Below, piece by piece: positions 48,939-59,637 of a stretch of 64,000 bases of DNA; the stretch's first letter is position 1, and every line of letters starts with the position of its first letter. This stretch comes from Gongronella butleri (taxonomy: Eukaryota; Mucoromycota; Mucoromycetes; Mucorales; Cunninghamellaceae), in the NCBI GenBank assembly GCA_025201375.1, contig JAIWZP010000094.1, forward strand, positions 1 through 64,000, given 5' to 3'. The notes under the pieces were generated by a model. The model was not told the DNA's origin and did no database searches. It saw only the letters and a list, made by a program, of their open reading frames with translations. Both the position numbers and the translations under genes were made by a program.

Positions 48939-49275
48939 AAAGAAAAATCAGCTTTTTTTTTTCCATGGCGCGTGCTAATTAGCGTTTTTTTTTTTTTTTT
49001 GAAAAAAAGTGATCATGGGTGTGGGCGGTGGCATGCTGATTCCTCCCATGCAGGGTCTAGTCATTGACCACAGCACCGTGAACAATGCGTTCATCATCAC
49101 GCTCGGCTGCTTTGCGTATGTGTTCTTTTATTCGACCTTTGGCCACAAGATGATCCGCTACGTGGACGAGGACCTGCAGGCTGCGCATCCGGAGAAGGCC
49201 GCCATTCCAGGCTCATCATCTGAGCTTGATAAAGACATGGCTCAAGAGAAGATTGAGAGCAAAGAGTCGGTGTAG
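47333..49275 (+). CDS. Major facilitator, L-fucose permease (FucP)-like
   Basis: Proton-coupled sugar transporter of the plasma membrane, of the FucP family within the major facilitators. Six exons (47333-47474, 47603-47666, 47746-47915, 48055-48246, 48384-48890, 49010-49275) give 446 residues with about 12 hydrophobic segments. Family marks: LVTVLFFLWGFSYGLLDTLNKHFQ (TM1, with the WGF..G signature), QVAYFGAYFIWATPAGFIAKKFGYKRTI (TM2 to loop 2-3), CANTYLTINGP and RINFAQSFNGLASAIAP (TM4-5), and MFFESIMFPTIFALATKDLG (late half). A 43-base A tract (48892-48934) opens the last intron. The substrate is inferred from the family only; hexoses other than fucose are possible. The cytoplasmic tail is acidic and short. 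Confidence 0.92.
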
Positions 49276-49562
49276 GCGTGTTTTTTGCTTGTTTCCATCC
49301 TGCTCCTCGTGTATGATATCAAATATTTCCAGACTAAATGAATAATAAAATTTTTGATAAAAGATCAAGAGATAGACGCGATCGAATTGAATGAAAAAAG
49401 AGAGCAACGTGCCTCATTTTTTTTTAGATCGATGCGACGGATTTAATGCAAAAAGAGAGAGCGTGTTTCAGTTTTTTTTGAGAGAATCAAGAGGAAGGGG
49501 GGTTAATGCATGGGGGAAAATTCTACAATGATAAAAAAAAAAAGAGAAAAAGAAAAAGGGGA

Positions 49563-52500
49563 TCAAAAGGAGGACAGGTAATTTGAAGTGTTGTCCGAGG
49601 ACGAGGACGAGGTGGATGTGGTGGCGGGTAGTGGAGGCATTGGCTGTTGAGCGGCATGAGGCGCGGAGCCTGCCGCGTCAAAGTTCAATCCGTCGCCATG
49701 AGTGAAAAGAGGGCCGTATTGGCTGTCTGTTGTGCCGTAAAAGGGAACTGTGTACATGTAAGCCATGGATTCGTTGACCAGCAGCGACTGGACGAGTTCA
49801 TTGCCGTGTGCGTGATGCGGGTGGATGGCATGCTGATGATGATGAGGATGATGGACATTGGCGTAGACAGGGTGGGTGGTGAGCGCGTAAATGTCGCTAT
49901 TATCGCTATTGCTGGTGGTGTTTGAGCCCATTGGTCCGACCGCCGAGGTGCCTGACGAGTTTGGCGGGGTGTGGACTCCAAAGAGATCGGAGGCAAATGA
50001 AACAGGGGGGAGACCTGGCTGGTGATGGGCCATGGGGGACGCAAAAGGATGGGAATTTGGCGGGAGGGTATGACATGGCATGGCCATGGACATGGATTGG
50101 ACGATTGGGTCATCTTGTTGCTGCACGTTGGCGGGCACGTGGGTCTGTGCAGTGGTTGGTGCAGCAGCAGGTGCAGCAGCGGGTGCGACCGAGGGCGCGA
50201 CAGGAGGTGCAACGGGGCGTCGACTGGCTGATCCGGAGGAGGTGTTGATGGCTGGCACATTGGCGACGCGCTGGCGTTTGGATTTCGGGCGATTGAAATC
50301 GACGGGGATGATGACAATGCTGTTGCTGTTGCTTGGACTGCCTGCTGCCATCGGAGGAGATGCGGTAGATGCCGCTGATGGCGGTGAATGGCGTGACGCG
50401 GTCGCATTGGGCGGTATCCCAGGTGGTGGGTGCCATTCCATGGAAATATCGGATTGCTGTGAGGAAAGCGACGCGACCGAAGCCGAGGACGGGGCGTTGG
50501 CCGAAGTCCATTGGGCGTACGAGCCGTGGTACAGGTACGACGCGTCGAGATTGTCGGTGCAAAGCTCGTCATACAAACTATTCGCTTGGCGGGCGTCACT
50601 AACAGCCAACGACCGTGCCTTGTACTCGGTCTCGACCACATTCACCGTCTCCTTGAGGTGCGTATTGTCCGATTGCACAAGCAATGGCTGTAAAAGCGCC
50701 AATGTCTTGACAAGACTGATTTCGCACGTCGCAGACAATTTGGCATCAATATCCGTCGTGGTCAAGGCAAAGTGGTTCTGCACAGCAAGCATCAGGCCGT
50801 ACGAAACAAGGTCAGACGACCGCGCCAAATAGTGCAAATCCGCCTCGGACAGACTTGCAAGCACATACGTGATAATCATGGATGCATTCGTGCAAATATC
50901 GATCGACAGACGCGGCACGCTGCCTGGCGCCGCCGCTGCCGTTGTACTGGCCCCCTGATGTGCAGAGTGTGGCGTAGGAGGGCCCGGCGGACCGGCCATT
51001 TGCGATGAAGATGGCGTTTGCGGCGACGCACGCGGGTCGCACGGCTGTTGTTGCTGCTGTTGTTGTTGCTGTTGCTGTTGTTGCTGCTGTTGTTGTTGCT
51101 GTTGCTGTTGTTGCAGCTGCTGTTGCTGCTGGATGCGCTCGTAAACATACGGCTGGTGGAGCAAAATTAAGAGCGAATGGAGCTCAATCGTCTTGATAAT
51201 GCATAAATACCGGTACAAGGCAGCATGGCTAGTGGACATGGCTGGCAGCGGCGATGGGTGGTCTTGGAGCAACGACGTGATCGACGAGTCGAGCGTTGAA
51301 ATCATGGCATCGTGATGCTACATAAGAAAAAAAAATTGAGAAAAAGCCGAAAAAATCGAGTGAGTGGCCCCTTTCTTTTTTTTTCTCGGTTGTTTCTCGG
51401 CAGTTTCCGTGGTTTTTTTTTTTTTTTTTTTTTTTTTTACAGGGCCGGATTCCCAGAGCGAGCGCGGTGCGTAATTAAACTTGGCGATGCGGCCAGTCCA
51501 TTTGCCCGAATCAATGGAAGCATTGAAAATTGAAAGCCACAAGCTGGTGGCCTCGTCGTCGTGGTCTTTTAGGTGTTTGGGATAGGGCACTTCACTAAAA
51601 ATAAGTATAAAAAAAAGGGTTACATCCCGAGATCAGCGGTCAGGTACACAAAAAAAAAAAAAGAGAGAGAAAAAAAAAAAGCAAATTGTTGCACAATTGC
51701 GCGGACCGAGGCTCTCCTAGCTTTACATGTCACGTTCTTCAATGGTGAAAGGGCGACCACGGGTCAGGCTCATGGTGCGGTCAAGAATAAAGGCTGTCCA
51801 AAATACGCGAATGGCAAATTGTCGGTGGACAGAGTCGTTTTCATTGTCTTCTGTGGGCGACGGCTCCATGAGGGTCGTGTTTTGCAGGGTTGCCGCGTGT
51901 GGCGAGCAGAACAGCGCCTGGTATCGATGGAGCCCAAGGTCAATCAGCATGCGGAACGCCTCGCCCGTCACGAGCCAAATGCGCGATCGATATTGCGACG
52001 AGTGTGGAAGATGCTGCATGGCCATTGCCTGGAACAGCAGGCTGATCACCGTGCTGACGGCCGGCTTGTCCAAATAATCGTCCTTGAGCTGCTGGCAGTA
52101 CACGAGCCAATGATGCAGCAAATGTGGCCGTGTCGCAGGATCGACGCTGAAACGATCGAGTTCCGAGCTAAATGGCAGCGCGAGTGTCAGCAATGAATAA
52201 AAAAACAGGGGCGACAGGAACGTCGGGGTGCCCTGAAAGCATTGATCCATTTGACGGAGCAAATCCGCCTTGTTGATGAGCGGAAAGCGTGGATGCACGT
52301 GTTGATAGTAAACATCGATCAAATGGCAGCATTGGTCGCGCGTCAGCTGGTGCGGCAGCACCGGTGGCGTTGTGAGAGACGACGACAAGGACGACAACAA
52401 CGACGATGATGGCAGCGGCGCCTTGTCGGGGTAGAAATCGAGGTGCTTGCCACGGAAAAACGCGGTTTCGCCGTAAAAACAGGCGTAAGGGTCGAGCGCG

Positions 52501-52742
52501 ACGGTCGCGGGCGTCGTTGTCGCCCCATCCGCCTCACGCGCCGGTGTCGGATGCTGCTTTTTGCTCCTTTTGGCAGGCGTGTGAGGATAGACTTGCTTAA
52601 AAATCACCTTGTTGCTCTGCCGAAGCCGGCTCTCTATCTTGTTTAGCTTTTCCTGGATACTTTTTGCAAGCGACTGAATCAGCGGCAGCGACGAGTACCC
52701 CAGAGGAGGCGGAGGCACAAGCTGGAGTGAGTTGCCCTGCAT
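49563..52742 (-). CDS. Fungal-specific transcription factor (middle homology domain), no Zn2Cys6 seen
   Basis: Three exons, 51727-52742, 51441-51594 and 49563-51317, give 974 residues. Residues about 120-400 match the fungal transcription factor regulatory domain of XlnR-type proteins: LIDVYYQHVHPRFPLINKADLL, SSQYRSRIWLVTGEAFRMLIDLGLHRY, FAIRVFWTAFILDRTMSLTRGRPFTIEERD and IEVPYP. The N-terminus has a predicted coiled coil (LAKSIQEKLNKIESRLRQ) of the kind that follows a zinc cluster, and KRSKK nearby. The Zn2Cys6 motif itself is absent between the start and the next gene, RPS7. A CAG acceptor-like site overlaps the ATG (TATGCAG|GG), so an upstream exon was sought but not found. The C-terminal half is low complexity with a long CAG/CAA glutamine run (about 51045-51130). 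Confidence 0.82.
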
Positions 52743-53179
52743 AGCAAGGGAAAGGCAAAAGAAAGAAAATAAAAGAGTAAAAAACGAAAAAAGGGGGCAA
52801 AGGGTGGGGGGAAAAGAGCGTGTCAACGACAAGGAAAAAGAGGAAGAAGAAAAGAGAAAAAAAGTGGTGAGGGGGAAAGAGAGAAAAGAAAAAAAAAAGG
52901 TTTGGTGCAACACCTGCACACACACACACAAAAAGACCACAACACACACGAATATGCGCGCATTGGGTACATTGGGACCCCACGCAAGTGTTTCACAAGA
53001 CGATCCACCCTTTTTAAAAGAGCAGAAAGGGTGGTCCAAAAAAAAAAAAAAAAAAGGGCGGGGGGCATTGCAATCAAATAACAATCATCATTTGAAAAAA
53101 ATAAGGGCAGGCAGATAGACAGAAGAGCAAGGGCAATTCCCCTCAATATTTTTATTCAATGGTGGGGGCTATACACTTT

Positions 53180-53962
53180 TTAGAACAACTCAGCGTTGGC
53201 AGGGAATTCAAAGACGACGTCCTTGCCGGTCAACTTGCGGTAGACGGCCGAGAAGGTGGAGAGCTTGTACTCGAGCGAGGTCTGGTCCTTGGTGTCCAAG
53301 AAGCACTTGATGGTCTTGGAGCCATCGACCTTGACGCGGGTGCGCTTGCCAACAATCTCGGTGGGGTAGACGAGGTCCTCCAAGATGGCGTCGTGGACGG
53401 CCGTCAAGGTGCGCGTGCGGGGACGGGGCTGCTTGGGGTTCTCGCGGCGGCTGGGCTTCTTCAAGATGCGGCGCTGCGAAACAAACACGACGTGGCGGTC
53501 AGAGAACTTCTTCTCCAACTCACGGGTCAAGCTAAAAAATGAAATAAAAAAAAACAAAAAAAAAATGAGCCATTGGATCCGCAACGTGTGCAAAAAGGGA
53601 AAAAAAAGGGCAAGTGTGCCTTTCCCCCTAAAATCGAGGGCTCAAAGAGTGAAAGCTTACCGCTGCTGGATCTTGTTGAAGGCCTTTTGCTGGGGAACGG
53701 GCACAAAGATGACAATGGCCATCTTGCCAGCACCGAGCTCAACCTAAATCATCAAATTAAAGGGACGTGTTGGTCATCATGGCAACGCAATGGGGAGGGT
53801 CAATTGAAAAATTACCTCCTTAGCGCCGGTGATGGTGAGAGGACGGAGATCCTTCTTCAATTCGGGGACGGCGTTCTCGAGGTCCAAGAGAGCTTGGCCG
53901 ATAGTGAGTTCAAAGGCATCCACGGGCTTAGCGCCAGCCATTTTGGTGATCTTTGCAGACAT
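53180..53962 (-). CDS. RPS7: 40S ribosomal protein S7 (eS7)
   Basis: Structural protein of the small ribosomal subunit. Exons 53816-53962, 53661-53743 and 53180-53531 give 193 residues, the usual length. Conserved stretches are [69 protein letters not shown] and [18 protein letters not shown] 53962 ([13 protein letters not shown]) follows a pyrimidine tract. Codons are highly biased, as in other ribosomal genes here. It lies 797 bp from eIF4E on the same strand. Confidence 0.97.
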
Positions 53963-54756
53963 AGTCGTTGACTAGAGAGAGAGAGAAAAAAAAAAGAAGA
54001 ACAAAAAGCAAAAAAGAAAAAAGAAAGAGTCAGGGCATCTGTATCTCGATCCATTTTCTCCATCCATCCAAGACACTTGTTTGCATCCATCCATTGCAAA
54101 ATCGTGCATCTCTTTTATGGATGCTCCATCCATGAGCATCCATCTTCCGCGTGTGCATCCATTGTCGGTGTCGTTGGTGCCATCGCGTGATTTTTAAAAG
54201 AAAAGGGGCCTACGTGCTACGTACATCGATTACCACAAGGGAAGAGAAGGAACAAAAAAGAGGTTGCTTGGGCGGACCTGCCTTTTGAAAAAAAAAAATT
54301 GGGCCCGCCGCCCGGCAAGTCAAGAACCCCGCACACAGAGCACCACTTGCGCCCAAAAAAAAAAGTTGCATCCCATTAGAGCGCCTGCTGCCTCCCCCCC
54401 TTTTTTTTAAATCTTTGACTCCATTTTCGCTTTTGGCGATACAATGGCTTTCATTTCTCGTCTTTTCAGGCAAATGAGCCCGTGGAGCGTGCACTTCAAG
54501 GCGTGCATCCATCCAACGAGACGGTCATAGCGCCAGTCCTTATGAATTGCGAAGATTTATTATGAACATTGATTGAGCGTCCCTTCAAAGCTACACGGAA
54601 GAAGGCAAGGGCCACGTCCAATGCAATCAGGATAGGAAACAATAGGCTAAGAATGAGGGGAAGGGAGAGGGAGGGGAGAAAAAGAGAGAACAGGAGAAAA
54701 ACAAAAAAAAAGCTTCACCCGACGCGCCATGATGAAATTATATAAAAAAAAGGCGT
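53963..54756. other. Intergenic: RPS7 promoter and eIF4E 3' flank
   Basis: Contains purine-rich (plus strand) tracts and a cluster of GCATCCAT/CCATCCAT motifs at 54050-54165. No gene is seen. Similar CGATGGATGG motifs occur in the RPS6 first intron, so they may be promoter-type elements of translation genes. Confidence 0.45.
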
Positions 54757-55767
54757 CTACTCTTCAGCCTCGGGGGCCGTGATGGAGAATTTCTCTTGGA
54801 TTCCAGAGGATTCGTGGGGTATGAAGTCCATGTTCAGCTGCATAGGCAAGTTGAGCAATTCGCGGATAGAGTGGCTATGACAAAATCCAAAACGCAAGGT
54901 AAGCATTATAATCACGTGAGGCAATGTCCCAGGACGCGGCAATTTTGGCAACAAGTGACGCGACAATTCGACAAGACGACGCGTCAACTTGGCCAAAAAG
55001 CGTGTCCCATGAGCCAAAAAAGCGCAACAAATGGCAGAAAGCGTGATCTTACCCAATGGATTCGAGCTTCTCGGTGCGCTGAGCAGTCTTGGTCCACAAG
55101 GCGATGCGGAAGTAGTTGCGACGGATGGCAATCACAGTGCCACACACCTCACCCTCGGTGAATTGTTCACCAATGACAGCCAACAACTTTGTAAAAAAAA
55201 AGGGGGTTAGTCAATTTTGCATAAAATCCTTTGCCTTTTTGCCCGCCAATTCTATTTTTTTGTACCATGTTGAGCCAGAACAAGTTGATGGTGTTGCCGC
55301 TACGCGCACGAGGGAATTGGATGCTGAACTTGCCGCCATTGGCATTGGCAGGGTCCTCCCATTCGGGGCGAATGCCCTTTTTGAACAAGTAGTAGTTAGC
55401 ATTGGGGTCCAATTGGTCGACCTTGGTCAGGTTGTTGTACGCGCTGATAAAAATCAATCAAAAAAGGGTGATGAGAATGCATGAAACGACGCGATGCGCC
55501 TCATTTTTCGCGTTTTTTTTTTGTGATTTTCGACGCGTCTTACAGCCAGAATTCCTCGACGGTGGTGATGTTGGCAAGCTCTTTCAAGTTCTCAGCCCAC
55601 GAGTTGTTGTTGGCGTTGTTCTGCAGCGGGTTGTCGTACCACAAGGTCCACTCGTGCTCCAAAGGGTGGCTAACAGAGAGATCCAAACCCTCAGGAATGG
55701 GAATCGACGACTTGCTGTTATCTTGGCCACCAATGTTGTGCCATTCGTTGTCTTCCATATGAGCCAT
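54757..55767 (-). CDS. CDC33: Translation initiation factor eIF4E (cap-binding)
   Basis: Binds the m7G cap of mRNA and recruits eIF4G. Exons 55544-55767, 55266-55443, 55053-55186 and 54757-54874 give 217 residues. Cap-binding tryptophans are recognisable in HPLEHEWTLWYDNP, NNSWAENLKEL and RPEWEDPANANGGKF (the Trp-Glu pair that contacts the cap). TTVEEFWLAYNNL is the eIF4G-binding surface. The Trp usually found in GGRW/GGKW is Phe here. ATG 55767 gives MAHMEDNEW; a second in-frame ATG three codons later is also possible. It is transcribed divergently from RPS6. Confidence 0.95.
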
Positions 55768-55989
55768 GGTCGAAAATAAAAAAAAAAGTGAAGAGAGAGG
55801 GGGAAAAAAAAGAGAGAGGCAAAATGTTTGCAGCCACCTCAAATTTTTGTAGGCAAGAGGCGTGAGCGTCGGACCTTTTTGTCCGGGCCGGACATTGAAC
55901 CCAAGCCAGAAAAATAAAAAAAGGATGCCCGCTTGCTTGCCTCTTCTTTTTTTTTTTTCCTTCCTTTTCTTTTAGCAGCTGTAAACGAC
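55768..55989. promoter_or_regulatory. Divergent promoter shared by eIF4E and RPS6
   Basis: Only 222 bp separate the two start codons, so the promoters and both leaders must overlap. Each side has a pyrimidine tract leading to its ATG: TTTTTTTTCCTTCCTTTTCTTTT before RPS6 and its complement-strand equivalent before eIF4E. No TATA box is apparent. Confidence 0.6.
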
Positions 55990-57144
55990 ATGAAGGTACG
56001 CTTCGCATCTGTACACACCATGAACAAGGGCCACACCATCGATCCAATGCCATCGACCTAGTCAATGTCATCGCCTATGCACGAGGATGGATGCATTCTA
56101 TGGATGAATTGCTCTAGGATCGATGGATGGATGGGATCTTCTTCACTCGATGGGTCCCCCCTTTTTTCTTTTTCTTCTTCTTCCTACTTCCGCTCTTCTC
56201 CCCATGACCTTGCCAACGTGCTGACCGACTTTTCTCTCTCTTTTTCTTAGTTGAACATTGCTAACCCAGCCACCGGCTGCCAAAAGTTGATCGAAATTGA
56301 CGATGAACGCCGCCTGTAAGTCCATTTTTTCGCCGTCAGGAACCTTGCATGGTCCCGTTCAATTCGCATGAGACAAATGGGAGGGAGGGGCAAATCCCAT
56401 GATGGCCACTGATCGTCTCTCTTTATAATGCCTTTTTGCATGGCTAACGTGTTTTTTCGTTTTTTTTTTCTCTTTTTTTTTTTTTTTAGTCGTGGTTTCT
56501 ACGACAAGCGCATGTCCCAGGAGGTCTCTGGCGACGCTCTCGGCGATGAGTTCAAGGGCTACGTGTTCCGCATCTCCGGTGGTAACGACAAGCAAGGTTT
56601 CCCCATGAAGCAGGGTGTCTTGTTGCCCCACCGTGTGCGCCTCTTGTTGTCCAAGGGCCACTCGTGCTACCGCCCCCGCCGCACTGGCGAGCGCAAGCGC
56701 AAGTCCGTCCGTGGCTGCATTGTTCAATCCGACTTGGCCGTCCTCTCGTTGGTCGTTGTCAAGAAGGGTGAGCAGGACATCCCGGGCTTGACCGACACCG
56801 CCGTGCCCAAGCGTCTCGGCCCCAAGCGTGCCTCCAAGATCCGCAAGTTCTTCAACTTGTCCCACGACGACGACGTCCGCCAGTACGTCATCCGCCGCGA
56901 GATCCAGCCCAAGAACCCCGAGAAGAAGCCCTACACCAAGGCTCCCAAGATCCAGCGCCTCGTCACCCCCGCCACCCTCCAGCGCAAGCGTCACCGCGTC
57001 GCCATCAAGCGCCGCCGCGCCGAGGCCTCCAAGGAAGCCGAGGCCGAGTACAAGCAATTGCTCGCCAAGCGCGTCAAGGAGTCCAAGGAGAAGAAGGCCG
57101 AGCGTCGCCGCACCTCGTCCATGCAAAAGTCTGCCTCTGCTTAA
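55990..57144 (+). CDS. RPS6: 40S ribosomal protein S6 (eS6)
   Basis: Small-subunit ribosomal protein and target of TOR-S6 kinase signalling. Exons 55990-55995, 56251-56315 and 56490-57144 give 241 residues. The first exon holds only Met-Lys; the second gives [83 protein letters not shown] and [13 protein letters not shown] are canonical. The C-terminal [13 protein letters not shown] retains the basic-Ser-Ser phosphorylation motif. The 255-bp first intron has several GGATGGAT-type motifs and is long for this locus, as is common in ribosomal protein genes. Confidence 0.97.
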
Positions 57145-59637
57145 ACTCCACCTCGCTTTTGTTTGTTATGGTAGTATAACTCATTAAACACTCCTTTCCC
57201 ATCGTCCTTTTGCGTCCATTTCTGTGCGTTTGTAATTTTTTTTTTTTTTTGGATATTCGTCGACTATGTGGGTCCAATTTTGTGACCGCAGCAAGGAAGT
57301 GGAAGAAGCGTAATGCGCACACATCAAAGTGGAAGTGCTGTCAGCTCAAGCGCCACCGGCAACACAGGGTATGTAAATGGGTGAAAAACCTTGAATCGCG
57401 ATTTGTTCGCATTTCAGTGGTCCTACCCCTTTCAAATTTGGACTGATTAAGGTTCGCCGCCATAAAGAGTATTGCAATCAAAGTTGGAGCCATTGAGCAA
57501 GTTCATCGGGAGAAACGCATAAAAGACGATCTTGGTCCAGATATGTGGCAGGATTTTCAAGATTGTACTGGTTCGATCAGACTGAAAGCTTGGATGGTTG
57601 AGGCCCTAATGCTCATCATTGCCAGGTATAAATAGGAGTGTATTTGGGATAACTTGATCCATGGGCACGCCTAGCAAAAAGAAGCAGCATAACTTTTTCT
57701 GGTAGAATTACTCGGCAATACACGAACCAGTCGACCTGCGAGTTTTATCATATGGTCATCCCTTTTTCTCAAATATCGTCTGGGTCGAGTTTGGGACCAC
57801 GCGGCTGGGTATTCCAAGAAAAAATGAATAAACACTCAATTTTTGCGTACTGCCAAGCGCAACGGATGACCCAGGAATGGCAGCTCTCCAAATCCCGTGC
57901 CAGCGTGAGCTAGCAGGCTTGTAACAGGCAAGCGCGACTCAGATATGGCGTTGTCGCAATACTCTGGAGCGCGTCACACGCAATGAAAATTTCGTCGTGG
58001 CGATGCTCCAAATCAAAAATTGAAAAATAGGTCTCCAGAATTCGACCAAACTCTCACTTAACATGCATCGCACGGCGAAGCCCACGAAAATGCTAAAAAA
58101 GAGCAAGGTCCATCGGCTCAGTGATGAACAATGAGCGATTTTAGATGAAACTTTGTACGCGAATTGCACCGGAAAAACGCGTCATTAGAGAGCCGCCGAC
58201 GCGTCCACCAGAAAGAGACGCACCAGATACATGGATTTGAAAATGGACAGGCGCGTGTAACTTGAATCTTGACGCGGTTTAGCACTCGTCCAAGTTGCCC
58301 AGCAAACGGTCTGTGTGCGATCATTCTGCTTGGAGCTCGATTTTGCAGTGATCATCGATAGCTACGTACGCGATAGACCATGCTCTTACTGATGACCCGT
58401 GTTTCGAGGACCTGCGGCCGTTTTTCGTCGACTTTTACTTGAGGCGAAAAAAAGAAGCAAATTGCATTTTACATCGAAACCACTCTATAAACCCTTCATT
58501 TTTATTGCATTTCCATCTGTGAAAGAGAGGTTTTTACCACGTGTATGAAAGGCGTGGCTATCCGATGTTCTTTTTTTCGCTGTTTTCAAATCCTCGACTG
58601 GACCCCTTGGAAAAATCCGGATTTTAAAAATTATCATAGCTCGCCATCTACTAGCCGCAGCGCCTCAAGGGTGAGCTCATTTGAAGGAGAAATGTTGGAA
58701 GCATAGGGTATAAGAGCAACAGTCTTTCAAAGTCATGGATGTAGCATAAAAACGACCAAAATACAACAAAACGTCCATATTGGCGATTTCTCGATATCCC
58801 CATAAATGAACCATCTTTATTTTTTGCATAGCATGTAACTCTTTTAAAGTAGAAAGCATATAAAATAGTATGGGGATACATGGATTCAAGCAGCATTGGC
58901 CAATTGGATCATGAAATGACAAAACGCACGAAACTGCGAATTACTGGACTGACAAACTCAAAAGTGACAATATGAACGATTGCCCACACAGAAACGGAGA
59001 ACGCAGCTGTGTACAAACTTTGGAGGTCGCAAAAATATTGCAGGTGCGTATTTCAAGCCAATGTTCAGAAAAAATGAAAGGAAAAAAGGCCATTGCAGCT
59101 GATAAAAGCCCACCAGAGACTTGCGAAGCAGATCTTTAGATGTGCGGCGCCTCCCTCATTCTGATGAGCCATTGCGCGTGCTGTGAGCACCTTTCCCTTT
59201 TCCTTGGTTATGTCCGTTTTGTGAAATTCAGCCAATTTGGTAATTGTACGTTTATGCGTCGCGTCACGTCACCCAAAATCCTCGTTGTCGACGCGCTTGG
59301 GGGGCCACTTTTCATATGTACCCAAGAAAAAGCACAGACCGCATTACTTGAATCACGAATTTCGTGACCAAAGGCACGTTTCACCAAAAAAATGTTGTTT
59401 TCAGCAACAAATAGAGAGGCATCACCCGCGGGTTTCATCGCGTGCGTCGTGCACAGAACACACAAACCACCCTTCAAAATTGCAAGCCAAACGGCCACTG
59501 TGATCCATACGGGTGCGGGGACGTTCCCGCTTTTGCCCTGGAGCGGAGTTGGAACTTCAAAACTCACACACACAAAAGCGGTGCACTTTTTCTCTCTTTT
59601 GACGCCTCGTTCTCTTTTTGCTCTTTTCCCATTGTCC
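57145..59637. other. Repeat-rich gene-free interval
   Basis: Holds the RPS6 3' flank (AACTCATTAAAC at 57178), repeat B copy 2 and unassigned AT-rich DNA. A 57448-57635 open stretch (including IEQVHREKRIKDDLGPDMW) is not recognisable. The last 120 bp form the T/C-rich leader of the INTS10-like gene. Confidence 0.5.
58140..58705 (+). repeat. Dispersed repeat B, copy 2
   Basis: Diverged, co-oriented counterpart of 17095-17660; the shared blocks are listed there. It carries small insertions, including a GATCATCGATAGC stretch at 58352, and has no coding capacity. Confidence 0.6.

Noticed and set aside
56359..57126. 255-codon minus-strand frame with Leu/Gly-rich sequence
   Set aside because: Antisense shadow of RPS6; the plus-strand frame is a canonical ribosomal protein.
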